NCBI GenBank assembly: GCA_947650285.1
Contig: CANTFL010000748.1
Location: 248,001-312,000 of the forward strand
DNA length: 64,000 nucleotides
Reading direction: 5' to 3'
From: Hyaloperonospora brassicae
Taxonomy: Eukaryota; Oomycota; Peronosporomycetes; Peronosporales; Peronosporaceae
A model generated the notes under the pieces. It saw only the letters and a program-made list of their open reading frames with translations, ran no database searches and had not been told where the DNA came from. The translations under genes were made by a program, and so were the position numbers. This document shows positions 22,171 through 33,181 of this stretch, piece after piece (within the stretch, counting starts at the first letter, position 1; every line of letters starts with the position of its first letter).

Positions 22171-23202
22171 TCAACACTTGGACTGGTCCGCATAGCGAAC
22201 CCCTTTTTTGGCGTTGATCACGGGCGTGAACGTGCAGTCCCGCATCTCCCGTTCTTGCCGCAAACGCTGCAGTCGTGCGTTGCGCTTGCGAACGTAGCTT
22301 GGGTCGTACAGACGACTCGACACGTTCAACACGTCGGTCTTGGCCGACTGCATGGACGCCTGCGACTCGGTGTCGATCGAGTCTCGTGAAGAGATCGAAG
22401 CGCGTCGATTCGTGCGCGGCGTGAACGCGCAGTGTACACTATCGCGGCGCTCGCGCATACTCTCATACTTCTCCTCGCGCTTCTTGTAAAAGTCTGGCTG
22501 GTACAGCCGCGAAAACACCGTGCCGCCTTCCGTGCGAATGCTCATGCAGGACTGCTGTGAGCCACAGACAGAGCCGGCAAAGTGCTGAGTGCGGGGCGTC
22601 GGCAGCAACGAGATGTTCTCTTTTGTCAGCGATGCTATCCGTGTCGTGGGAGAGACCGCTGGCCGCTCGCGCCGCTTGAGAGGCGGTGTCCTCAGTCCCG
22701 TCACCGATCTGTTGAGCTCCTCGCCGTGCACCATAGCGCCAGCGTTCGTGCAAACCGACGACGTCCTGTCCATAGAAGTGGCCACTTGTGGTCCGGAACC
22801 CATCGCGACGCCAGAGAAGCCGTTGGCTTCTCCATTCGCTGGACGCGTCTTCAGGTTGTATTGCTGCGAGGTGCACTCGGCCAACACCGCCGCGTCGTCG
22901 TTGCTCAGAGCGCGCACGACCTGCTGCAGTCGCGCCACCTCTTGCATGAGGCTATGAACCGTCGGCGGCTCGTCTGTACCATCGACACCCGTGTCAAGTT
23001 TGCCTGGAGCTGCTGCGTCAGGGGCCGGCGAAACCATCTCGGCGACTGTCGCTGGCGTTATGGGATGGAGTCGACGGCAAGCAAAGAAGCTGCGAGGAAC
23101 CTGCTGGTTGGTGTGCCACACATCGTCTGCATGTCGCATGTGAGTAGCAGCCACCCACGGGACAAAGACAATGCTCCCTCCGAGAAGGAATGAATTCGCC
23201 AA
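22171..23202 (-). CDS. Conserved-looking protein with two RLY...TFTP motifs
   Basis: A single-exon ORF of 343 residues with no named domain. A leucine-rich segment at about 84-105 (LMQEVARLQQVVRAL) may form a short coiled coil. The C-terminal third holds two copies of one motif about 80 residues apart: SRLYQPDFYKKREEKYESM...CAFTPRTN and SRLYDPSYVRKRNARLQRL...CTFTPVIN. The pattern is an RLYxP head, a basic helix, then [TA]FTPxxN. From memory, similar motifs recur in uncharacterised proteins of oomycetes, ciliates and other protists. The middle part is Ser/Thr-rich. The first 20 residues are hydrophobic and could be a weak membrane segment, or the start may lie further downstream. Function unknown. 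Confidence 0.7.
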   Translation of the reverse strand: MANSFLLGGSIVFVPWVAATHMRHADDVWHTNQQVPRSFFACRRLHPITPATVAEMVSPAPDAAAPGKLDTGVDGTDEPPTVHSLMQEVARLQQVVRALSNDDAAVLAECTSQQYNLKTRPANGEANGFSGVAMGSGPQVATSMDRTSSVCTNAGAMVHGEELNRSVTGLRTPPLKRRERPAVSPTTRIASLTKENISLLPTPRTQHFAGSVCGSQQSCMSIRTEGGTVFSRLYQPDFYKKREEKYESMRERRDSVHCAFTPRTNRRASISSRDSIDTESQASMQSAKTDVLNVSSRLYDPSYVRKRNARLQRLRQEREMRDCTFTPVINAKKGVRYADQSKC

Positions 23203-24644
23203 TCGGAGTGAGCTTTTACGACGCTAGCGGAGAATTAATAAAACGTAGCGAGGGACGGTCTGAAGAGTAAATCGACAAGTGCATCGATTCATTCCAATTA
23301 ATTGCATCGATCGATTGGTCGACTGTTTGCAAACAAAAGGCACATCTCACCACTTCAACAACCCAACGTTGTACCCACAACACACATGACAGGAAGCAAG
23401 ACCCGGCCGATGGATGCCGTCATCATCGTTATGATTACGCGGCACTACTGCTGCTGCTCCTGTGTCTCCATCCATCGGTCTATTTTGCCCATTCTAAGGA
23501 AAGAGGATCACACTGTCGATCAAGCACGTATGGCTTTGGAAGTGTTTGTATGGAAATTTGTGTGGGTCTTGACCACATCGTTCTCCTCCTCGCTGGCTCA
23601 TCCTACTGCTTTTTGACAACTTAATCTTCACGAGAGGCACTTTGCAAGGGTACAGGGATCGGTGACTCAGCCTGGGGTCATGCAGGGCGCAGAGGTCGAA
23701 AGGGGACGGTAAGTTGCCATTGCAGATCATTTCGTTGGAGATGGTCATCGCTCGGGCGTTGTTGCTTCTCGTATGGATGGAGAAATGCTTAAGTCGTTTA
23801 CTCGAGTTACAGCTAAAGATAGAGGAGCAAGTCCCGGAGCTCGTCCATCACTAGAAGCAATTCAGTCCAGCGAACTGATTCAAGTTTTGAATATTCACAG
23901 GCCTGTTTCAGATGGTTGGATCGATCGGTGGGAGTGAGTGGGCTGTGCATTGTGAGCGGTGGTGAATACAGTGTTGCTGTAGTTGTTTTGCGATCGAGCA
24001 ATTCGTGGGTAATGTTGTTGTGTCGGAGATCAGGATGCAAGAAAAGAGAGACGACGACGGCTACCTTTGTCTGTGCAGCAGCGCACACTCACTAGTAGCT
24101 TTACCTTCGGACTCGCCATAACGTAGCGGTCATAGAACGAGCTTAGTGACACGTAATTGGGATCCAGCCGAGAGTGAGAACGCATGGAGGACAACTTATG
24201 AGAGGAAGCACTGGATCGCGTCGAACAACGTCTTGTTGCGTTGACACAACAGATGGTTCACGGGAACGGGACTCACTTCACGGCAGTATGCTGCCTTCGT
24301 AAAGTGAGTCCTAACCCCGTGAACTAGGGCTCGGTGTATGTCCAGCGACCGCCACGACCGTCGCGTCTGACACGTCACATTTTTGCGCGTTTTTGCGCGG
24401 TCGAGCGATTCGCCTGCGACGGCAAACGAGTTACTTCAGAGACCACTGCCCGAGCGTTCCATCTGCCGCCAGGCGGTCGCTCACGCGCCACCTGTCGAGC
24501 TGGTCCTTAACAACCACTTCTCGCGCCGTCGCGCGTGCCTCGATTCAATCGATTATTGCACGAGCGACTAAAAAAGCGCTTTTTATCCCACGCACCCGCG
24601 CCCTCGCAATCCGAGCACGCGCAAGCCAACAGGAGCGCCGCAGT
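23203..24644. other. Divergent intergenic region
   Basis: About 1.4 kb between the starts of two divergent genes, so it should contain both promoters. Apart from the hairpin at 24256-24324 no feature is recognised. Confidence 0.5.
24256..24324. repeat. 69-bp imperfect fold-back hairpin
   Basis: The arms GTTCACGGG...GGACTCACTT and AAGTGAGTCC...CCCGTGAAC pair over about 20 bp with one small bulge. The loop itself contains GGCAG...CTGCC. It could be a MITE remnant, a structured 5' leader or a cruciform. Its ends are not flanked by an obvious target-site duplication. Confidence 0.6.
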
Positions 24645-27600
24645 ATGGCGACGCGTACGCAGGACTCGCCGCCGCTGGCGGGAGCCGCGATGCCCGCGCG
24701 GAACTCGTACCACCTGTCGAACGTCGACAGCAGCAGCAGCAGCACAGCGATGCGCAGTGGCGACGGCGCACCCAGCAGCAACGCAGCCGAGAAGCTGCTG
24801 ACCGCGCCGGCGGCGTCGACCCCGCGGCTGCAGTGCGTGCTCTGCGGCCTCGAAGCCAACTCGGCCATCCGTCTCGTGCGGTGCAAAACCTGCGTCAACT
24901 ACTTCCACGCGCACTGCGCGAGTCTGCCGCTGCCGCCCGAGGACTGCAACCTCTTTTGCCGCCACGTGTGCTACGCCACGTTCCGCAAGCAGCAGCAGCA
25001 ACAGCAGCAGGTCAAGCACGCGGTCTATCGCCACGGGGATTTCCCTCGCCTGGCCACGCAGATTCAGAGCGTGCTCCAGGAAAAGTCGGACCGACTGCAA
25101 GCGCATCGACAGCTGCTGCTGCTGGGTACAGGACGTGGTCGAGGGCGTGGCCGTGGACGAGCGAGGGGACGAGGTCGAGGCCGGGGCAGAGGACGCGGCA
25201 AGGGACGCATTGTCGGTACGAATCGAGCGCTGCAAGACGGTCGGGATCCAGAACAACCTGCTCGTGGCCACGCTACTTCGTCGTCGATGGCTGGCGGAGG
25301 TGGAGAGAGCACGCCCGCGTCGAGCTCCACGAGTACGAGTGGCTTGGTGTACCCACCACAGCAGACAGCGACGGCGTTCAGTACGAGCAGCAGCAATAAC
25401 ACACCGGTGGTGCAAGAGGAGAGTGACGACCGGCAGTTGCAGTCATCGGCACGGGCCGTGTCACCTGCCGTACATCGCCCGCTGCGGGAGTTTGGCACAG
25501 AGCAGGAGAGTCACTTTCGTAGCGCAGACCCCGCGATACTAACGTCGTCTACGATGCAGTTGTCGCGATCGACTAGCGGCAAGTACGTCTCGCTGCCCGC
25601 GTCAAACCCAGCAGGTACTGAGACGACGGGAGGGCCACGCCACGCACAAAACTTAATTATAAACTCGCGTCCAGTGCTGCGAGAAGATCCAAGCACGCAT
25701 CAAGCATCTTCCGGATATAGTTCAGTGCTTCCTTTTTTCGACGGACGTCTACCAGGAAAAAGGTCGCCGGTTGTGGCGGGAACACGCGACCGACTTTCTT
25801 CTGGCATGCAGCCACCACAGCAGCAGATACAAGGTGGGAGGGTCCCACTTCGACATGATTTCGAGTCATCTTATCGCGGGACATCATTTGGGTCAGCACC
25901 ACCTTCGACTTCGTATGCCGACTCCCAGCTTGCTGACCTGGCTCTAAGTACTCGAAATGGCTCGGCATCAACGATGAATAACTACGGTTCTCAAGGGCGC
26001 TTCACGTCACAGGTCTCATCACAAGTCTCTGTGCGTCACAACACGCTCAACATCCCGTGGCATAACCCGTCCGCGTTTCCGTCGGAAATCTATGAGCGGT
26101 TCAGCTGCCACTCCGACGATGCAAACCATGTTTTCCGGATCGATCTATCGCCCGTCTTTGCTGACAAAGCTACGAAGCTTTATCAAACCGAGGTGGACTT
26201 TTTCTTCCGGTGCTTCGAGTCTCCTGACGTGAGTCTGGTTGTGAAAGGCATGAGCAGCGAGCTCAATCAGTATATATGGGCATGGCCTTTCATTCTCGAG
26301 TGCTGCGGACACAACACCCATCTTGCGTTCGACCATTTCCAGTTCAAGCGAAATAGTGAGACTGACATGCCGGAGTTGGCGTATGTCGGTGAGCTGCAGC
26401 TGTCCGTGGCATCATTCAACACGTACCTGGAAAAGTATTTATCGAATGTTCCCGGCAAGGACGTGGTCGTGCTGGAAGACCTTGTCAGCAAAAAGACGAT
26501 TACTCTTGTGGCTACCGATAACATTATTGCACTGAATAACTTGGTGCTCGCGAAGCACTGTGCACAGGTATGGCTGTCTTTATGCTGTACTTGCTGACTT
26601 GATCACCACGATTGACCTTCCCATGTGCCATTGAACTGTCACAGCTCTACAATGACCTCATCAAGGGATTCCAGTGGGACGTGTTTGCTGGTGGCATCCA
26701 CTGTTTGTTGCAATACCTCCCACAAAATAGCTGGCACGAGAGGTTTCTCAGTCCGAAACTGCATTTCAACTTTCCTGGAGCGCGAGGCTCGCTGAACGAT
26801 CCAGGCAACGGCACTACTGATACCGCGTACCAGGCAAGAAAAATGGAGGATGCACATGACAACAAACGCTGATAGATCTGCTGCTTGCTTGTTCCTGACA
26901 GGTATTGGTGGGGTCGCTAGAGCTCGTTATCTTTGAGCGCTTTGAGCCACAGCACAAGGCAGACTTCGACTACATTTTGCGACGGTCAGGATATGATGCA
27001 GTGAGGAAAACCATGCTACTAGACGCGCATCTTCGTGCTCTACGGTACGTGCAATGGTCAACGTTGTCGAACACAGGGCACGTAGTCACTCTGTCGTGTG
27101 GAACGATGTGGACACAGCTCTGCAGGCTTTGCGTTTTCGACAGTCCTTCTGCAAGACGGAGAGTTTGTGCATGTGAACAAGGTACGTTTGGATCGAAAAG
27201 GCAGGACGCATATGCGTCTGCCGACATTGCATCCTGTAGCAGCCGTGTTTCTTCGCTTACCATGTATGACTGCTATGTTGATAACGTTTAGGGCCGTCAA
27301 CACTTCTGGCGCGTCGTGGAAAAGGACAGTGTCAGTGGATCCATCAACGCGCCGTGTGTCTTCCTCTCGTGGGAGTGGGTCTACCAAGGTGTTTCTCAAC
27401 GTGGTATCTCGACAGAATGCTGGGTATGCTGCAGTGCTTGATCCAGTCGTGCTGCATTGGCTCAGCTTATTTCTCCTCTGCGTACTAACCTCTTGCTTTT
27501 TCTACTGCCAGTTTGCAATGAAGAATGCCAGCATGTGTTCCGATGGGTGGGTATTCGACCCTCGCCGTGTGATTGTCGAAGCTGCTAAGGTGCGTGGTGT

Positions 27601-28356
27601 GTTGCGCAACGGCGTCGGTATGCCTGGAGTGACGTGACGATGTACATGATTGTTACACAGTGTGGCGTTGCAATCGTGCGCACTGGTCAGTTCTTGCGCT
27701 CGGCGTTGATATCAGTGCGTCCTCATGCATCGCACTTGCTGTCGTTCACGTCCAATCCGGCGCCCATCGATCGCGGTGTAGTCGCGCAGCGACAAGCTCA
27801 GATGGTGCTTTTCCTGGAGTCGATCCTTCCATGCCTAGACGCCATTGTCGAAGAAGCGTATGAGCTGGGATTGTCCAACACCGACGACAGTGACGAGTTC
27901 CGCAAGGTCTTTGACGATGAGAGCATGTGGCGCACAGTCGACGCTGATTTGCACGACCCACCGGTAGATAGCGCTGAGAATTACTCGTGCGGCATCTGCA
28001 AGCGAGAAATCACCAACCTGTACAAACAGTGTCTGGGCTGCGCTGTGTACTCCCGTCGGTGCCGCCCCAACATGACGTACCCGATCTTCCGCATCTGTCT
28101 GCGCTGCCACGCACAGCCGGACCAGCACCACTTCAAGCCGCGCGCGATTGCTTCGTACTACGACAAAGTGCTGAGCTCCGAGGGCCACACGGGTCTGCTA
28201 CCAGCCACGCGCCGCTACCAGTCGGTGCGCAGCTACTTCAAGTGCCGATGTATGCCGTCGCTCCGCTGCGCGTACTGCGGCGGGTGCGAGTCGTGCTGCT
28301 GTCTGTGCCACACGCTATTCCAGACGCGCTTCCGGTTCACGGCTCCTGGTGCGTAG
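24645..28356 (+). CDS. PHD-finger protein with JmjC-like domain
   Basis: Seven exons join in frame: 24645-26567, 26645-26833, 26902-27044, 27118-27181, 27292-27423, 27512-27589 and 27661-28356, giving 1074 residues. Near residue 65 is a PHD-type finger (CVLCGL...CKTCVNYFHAHC...C). A Gln run, a long Arg-Gly repeat tract (about residues 165-190, RGG-like, possibly RNA-binding) and a Ser/Gln-rich linker follow. From about residue 470 a JmjC-like region is suggested by LNIPWHNP, SPKLHFNFPGARGS, VLVGSLELVIFERFEP and EFVHVNKGRQHFWR. The usual HxD iron ligands appear as ND (GSLNDPG), so demethylase activity is doubtful. The C-terminus is a Cys-rich zinc region (CGICKRE, CLRCH, CAYCGGCESCCCLC). Intron 2 looks like a GC-AG intron (CAG|GCAAGA). 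The 3' end is duplicated in inverted orientation at 32792-33085. Confidence 0.75.
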
Positions 28357-29661
28357 CCGCTTGTTGTTGTTAGACTCGACGCGACTCGTTGGAGGGCGCT
28401 CGGGACAGGAGCGGTGGCTGCCACCTGCGTCCACACCTGCGTCCACACCTGCTCTCGCTGCTGTCTATCTGTCTGTCTGTGTCTGTGTGTTTGGCGCTGA
28501 CTGACTGAGAATCCGTCCGTGGCGTGTCGCTCGATGTGTCTGTGTGTCTGTCTGCGTCCGCGTGTGTACCTGTGCAGAGAGCCTCGAGGGCCTGCGAGCA
28601 GATGTGGACGCTGTCGTCAAGTACCATCAGCAGCAACTTCAGCAGCAGCAGTTGCCCCATCAGCAGCCGCTGCAGCCGCAACGTTAGCGCCGCGAAAGTG
28701 ACCGCTCCGCTCGTTCGTTTGCCGCATAGCAACGGGCGCAGATGGACCGCGTGCGCCGCGTGCGTACGTGCGGGTGCAGCTCCACACGTCGGCGCGCGAC
28801 ATTTGCTGCCGTCTGTTCATCAGAAGAAATGCGTTCGCCTGTGGGTGTGGACGTGAGTCTGTGCGTGGGCGCAGTGCCCATCGGCGTTTATACCTCTCGG
28901 GTTGACCGCCTCACGCGTTCCGACCCGAGCGGACCGCGAGGGCAATGGGCAATGGGCACACACAGCTGTCAACTGCCGGCAACGCACGCGGCGATATGGG
29001 CCGCCGCCGCTCGTCAAGAAATGGCCAATAGACCTGTCACGAACTGCCTCTTCTTTCCACCGACGTGCGCGAGTGAGCGGCGGCACTGCGTTCCAGCGAA
29101 CACGCCAAAAAGATTCTTTGCACGTCGCGTTTTGCTTTTGTGTTCCTCGCTGTTTGCTTCGGCGGTCGCTGCTTGTTCCACGTCGGGTGCGGCGCGCGCC
29201 AGTCGGATGCTGCTGCTGCTCACTAAAAAGTGTCTTCGAGCGCATCACCGCCGGACGTACGTACGACACGCTGACCCCCTCGAACTTAGTGCGCAAGTTC
29301 AAGGAAACCACTGGAAGTAGTGGGTAGCCGCGCAACGCACGCCCAGATTTGACACACGGCGCCGCACGCTGTCTGAGCGCATGCGTGGGCCGGACGGCTG
29401 CGCCGCTGTCGCGTGTCGCATCGAAGCTGCCGCACACCGAGACGCGCGTGCAGGCGCTGGCACGTGCTGCAGCAGAACGGGGACCCGCTCGCTAGACGAG
29501 CGATCGCTCGGTTCCTGCCGCTCGGGCGTCTGTCATACGTGTGTGCATCGGACGTTTCAGCTCCCCGTCCACGCCAAAGCTCCTGCAACAGCAGTAGCAG
29601 TAGGAGCCGCGCGTAGAATCGCTGCCGAGGGAGAAACGAAGCGAAACATTGTGGACGCTGC
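28063..29661 (+). repeat. Left arm of a 5-kb inverted duplication
   Basis: These 1599 bp are repeated as reverse complement at 31473-33085. The arm begins inside the last exon of the PHD/JmjC-like gene at CGCCCCAACATG and runs about 1.3 kb past its stop. Arms differ by scattered substitutions (about 1%) and small indels in triplet and CTGT repeats. The arms are separated by 1.8 kb of unique sequence. No reliable gene lies downstream of 28356 within the arm. Confidence 0.93.
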
Positions 29662-30415
29662 TGCAGACAGGGCAGAAGTGCGGCGTAAACGTCGTCGGGG
29701 TAGTGGATGTGGGCAATGGCTTCACGAGATCCACTGCATCCGTACAAAAAACATCTGCGCAGGGGTCGCAGGCGACTGCTCGTCGTACATAAATCGACTG
29801 GCCGATCATCGCCAAGATGATTTTTTGCATAGCCTCGACGGGCACGTGGCGACCAGTTGGTCGACCGCTGCCACGGTCGTGCACGGCCTCATCATCAGAC
29901 GGTAAGTGCGACTGCCGTCTTCCACGCGGTTCTCCGCTTGCGACCACCTTTACGGTCGACATGAGGCAGGAGAGCCCATCGATCTTCGACGCACGCAGTC
30001 GACTCGGAAAGAAACCCCCGAGCGCGAGAGCAGGCAGTATGTAGTCGCGACGTCGCGTCTACTGTTTACGCACCTCAACGAGCTGTCGTTGCGGGTGCAA
30101 CTTGTTCCTTCTTCTTCTTCCTCTTCTGCTTCTTCCTCTCGGCCATCCGGTATTGAAACCGACCTGTCGGCACGAGCTCTTGACACTTGAAGTTGCCGTA
30201 GCGCAACGTCCAGCACAGCCACACAGCCACTTGTTGCCGGGCGACGACTGGACGACAGATATGCGACGCGGCACCTCGTTCAAGCACAGCGCGACATTGG
30301 TAAGCGAGACCGCGCGTAGCTGCCGCGAATACAATAATGCATACTATTACGATAAAGTAAGCTGAAAAAAAAGAGAGAGGCTCCCCCACGAGACGTCGTC
30401 CGTCGTGTGGTGGAT
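29662..30415. other. Spacer of the inverted duplication, 3' part
   Basis: Minus-strand readings here look partly coding, for example TGRFQYRMAERKKQKRKKKKE near 30130-30070 and VEAMQKIILAMIGQSIYV near 29840-29780, but start, stop and splice sites could not be fitted into one gene. They may be 3' exons of the ORF at 30416-31120. No family recognised. Confidence 0.3.
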
Positions 30416-31120
30416 CTAGACGCTCTGTAATGACGGATGGCGAATCGGCAGCAGCGCCGTTTTCGCCCGACCGTTCACGCCCGGATACGACGCGCACTTG
30501 GGTTTAGTGGACGCGACGTTCGCGATGGGGCCACCGCTGGTACCGCTGCTGCTGCAGTTGCTGCTGCTGCTGCTGGAGGTCGACAGGTTCGACAGCATCA
30601 CCTTAAGACTCAAACGCCTTAGCGCGTTGAGCTCCACGTTGTCGTGCGGCAGCTGCGGCGGCATCTCGGGCGACGTCGGGCACTGCCCCTGTTGCAGACA
30701 TCCACTGCCGTCGTCCCTGCGTGCTTGACTCACCACCGCCTCAATGGGCCCGCACAACGTCTCCTCCATGTCCACGTCCGGTGCAGCAGACTCACTGCGC
30801 CTGTCGGCGGCCGCCACGTGCAAGTGCTCGAGAGGATAACCCACGCTATCCTCGCTCGTGTCCTCGGCACCGGCGTTGGGAGTACAGTCATCGACGCTCG
30901 GGCCCATGGCTGAGAAACGGTCTTCCAGGCTGCAGTCAGCACTGGTGCTCAGTGGCCGGCTCATGTCGAGTGCCGTGAGGTTGAGCGAGCCAAAGTTGCG
31001 CTTCATGGCGGCGCGTGGGTCAGTGTACTGTGGCAGGAGAGAACCAAACCAACTGGCCTGGGCAGAGCTGATGGAGCTGCCGGAGCCGGCGGCGGAGAAA
31101 GTAAACTCAGACGTTGACAC
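30416..31120 (-). CDS. Hypothetical protein in the duplication spacer
   Basis: A 234-residue minus-strand ORF, rich in Ser, Ala and acidic residues, with segments that do not look like random translation (SWFGSLLPQYTDPRAAMKRN, GSLNLTALDMSRPL, LNALRRLSLKVMLSNL) and a run of Ser near the end. No domain, signal peptide or membrane segment recognised. It is the only long ORF wholly inside the unique spacer between the two inverted arms, and it may be spliced to further exons downstream on the minus strand. Coding status is likely but function unknown. Confidence 0.45.
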   Translation of the reverse strand: MSTSEFTFSAAGSGSSISSAQASWFGSLLPQYTDPRAAMKRNFGSLNLTALDMSRPLSTSADCSLEDRFSAMGPSVDDCTPNAGAEDTSEDSVGYPLEHLHVAAADRRSESAAPDVDMEETLCGPIEAVVSQARRDDGSGCLQQGQCPTSPEMPPQLPHDNVELNALRRLSLKVMLSNLSTSSSSSSNCSSSGTSGGPIANVASTKPKCASYPGVNGRAKTALLPIRHPSLQSV

Positions 31121-31472
31121 GTTCGAGCGGCACTCGACTCAGCACGCGCACGGGGGGCAGACGACGGCGGCAGCAGCTTCCGAGCGGACAGGGGCGCGAC
31201 TGCAGAACTCGGGACGGCGGACTGTCCTCCAATCACTTTCCATTCGAGGGGGAACTTGGCGACTGAGGAGCTCCGGACGGCCTGGCTGACTTGATATCGG
31301 GTCAGTGGGAAGAGCGACGGGGCGCGCCCGCGAACCGTACAAAGAAACCGCATCGTCAGCCGTGCTCACCGCTGGCTCGGTTTTGTCCGCGGCGTCTCAC
31401 GGCAGCGAGGGAGCAGCTGGACACCGACCACTCGATCGCGCCACGAGAACCACCAGACACACCGGCGACGGT

Positions 31473-33085
31473 GCAGCGTCCACAATGTTTCGCTTCGTTT
31501 CTCCCTCGGCAGCGATTCTACGCGCGGCTCCTACTGCTACTGCTGTTGCTACTGCTGTTGCAGGAGCTTTGGCGTGGACGGGGAGCTGAAACGTCCGATG
31601 CACACACGTATGACAGACGCCCGAGCGGCAGAAACCGAGCGATCGCTCGTCTAGCGAGCGGGTCCCCGTTCTGCTGCAGCACGTGCCAGCGCCTGCACGC
31701 GCGTCTCGGTGTGCGGCAGCTTCGATGCGACACGCGACAGCGGCGCAGCCGTCCGGCCCACGCATGCGCTCAGACAGCGTGCGGCGCCGTGTGTCAAATC
31801 TGGGCGTGCGTTGCGCGGCTACCCACTACTTCCAGTGGTTTCCTTGAACTTGCGCACTAAGTTCGAGGGGGTCAGCGTGTCGTACGTACGTCCGGCGGTG
31901 ATGCGCTCGAAAACACTTTTTAGTGAGCAGCAGCAGCATCCGACTGGCGCGCGCCGCACCCGACGTGGAACAAGCAGCGACCGCCGAAGCAAACAGCGAG
32001 GAACACAAAAGCAAAACGCGACGTGCAAAGAATCTTTTTGGCGTGTTCGCTGGAACGCAGTGCCGCCGCTCACTCGCGCACGTCGGTGGAAAGAAGAGGC
32101 AGTTCGTGACAGGTCTATTGGCCATTTCTTGACGAGCGGCGGCGGCCCATATCGCCGCGTGCGTTGCCGGCAGTTGACAGCTGTGTGTGCCCATTGCCCA
32201 TTGCCCTCGCGGTCCGCTCGGGTCGGAACGCGTGAGGCGGTCAACCCGAGAGGTATAAACGCCGATGGGCACTGCGCCCACGCACAGACTCACGTCCACA
32301 CCCACAGGCGAACGCATTTCTTCTGATGAACAGACGGCAGCAAATGTCGCGCGCCGACGTGTGGAGCTGCGCCCGCACGTACGCACGCGGCGCACGCGGT
32401 CCATCTGCGCCCGTTGCTATGCGGCAAACGAACGAGCGGAGCGGTCACTTTCGCGACGCTAACGTTGCGGCTGCAGCGGCTGCTGATGGGGCAACTGCTG
32501 CTGCTGAAGTTGCTGCTGATGGTACTTGACGACAGCGTCCACATCTGCTCGCAGGCCCTCGAGGCTCTCTGCACAGGTACACACGCGGACGCAGACAGAC
32601 ACACAGACACATCGAGCGACACGCCACGGACGGATTCTCAGTCAGTCAGCGCCAAATACACAGACACAGACACAGACAGATAGACAGCAGCGAGAGCAGG
32701 TGTGGACGCAGGTGTGGACGCAGGCGGCAGCCACCGCTCCTGTCCCGAGCGCCCTCCAACGAGTCGGGTCCAGTCCAACAACAACAAGCGGCTACGCACC
32801 AGGAGCCGTGAACCGGAAGCGCGTCTGGAACAGCGTGTGGCACAGACAGCAGCACGACTCGCACCCGCCGCAGTACGCGCAGCGGAGCGACGGCATACAT
32901 CGGCACTTGAAGTAGCTGCGCACCGACTGGTAGCGGCGCGTGGCTGGTAGCAGACTCGTGTGGCCCTCGGGGCTCAGCACTTTGTCGTAGTACGAAGCAA
33001 TCGCGCGCGGCTTGAAGTGGTGCTGGTCCGGCTGTGCGTGGCAGCGCAGACAGATGCGGAAGATCGGGTACGTCATGTTGGGGCG
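31473..33085 (-). repeat. Right arm of the inverted duplication
   Basis: 1613 bp, the reverse complement of 28063-29661, ending at GTTGGGGCG, 97 bp from the NUP88 stop. It includes one extra 12-bp piece in a CTG/TTG triplet tract near 31540. It presumably arose as a copy of the left arm, because only the left side is continuous with the complete host gene. Confidence 0.93.
32792..33085 (-). pseudogene. Truncated 3' copy of the PHD/JmjC-like gene
   Basis: The last 97 codons of the gene at 24645-28356, including the CAYCGGCESCCCLC zinc region and the stop, reappear in inverted orientation. They have a few substitutions (for example Ser-Pro and Gly-Ser changes in the SSEGHTG stretch). There is no upstream exon, so it is a 5'-truncated copy. 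Confidence 0.9.
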
Positions 33086-33181
33086 CCAACTGACTAGCAA
33101 ACGACATCTCGTCGAGGGGTCAAGAGGAACACCAGGAGCCTGGAACGAGTCTCAATTGTTGGCCTCGCTTACATATCCTAC

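Noticed and set aside
24507..25498. Long minus-strand ORFs opposite the PHD gene
   Set aside because: Low-complexity Arg/Leu/Ala shadows of Gln, Ser and Arg-Gly codon repeats.
28820..29437. 205-residue ORF present in both inverted arms (also 31709-32326)
   Set aside because: Its conservation is explained by the recent duplication. It has an Arg/Thr-rich random-looking composition and no domain, and it is overlapped by equally long ORFs in other frames.
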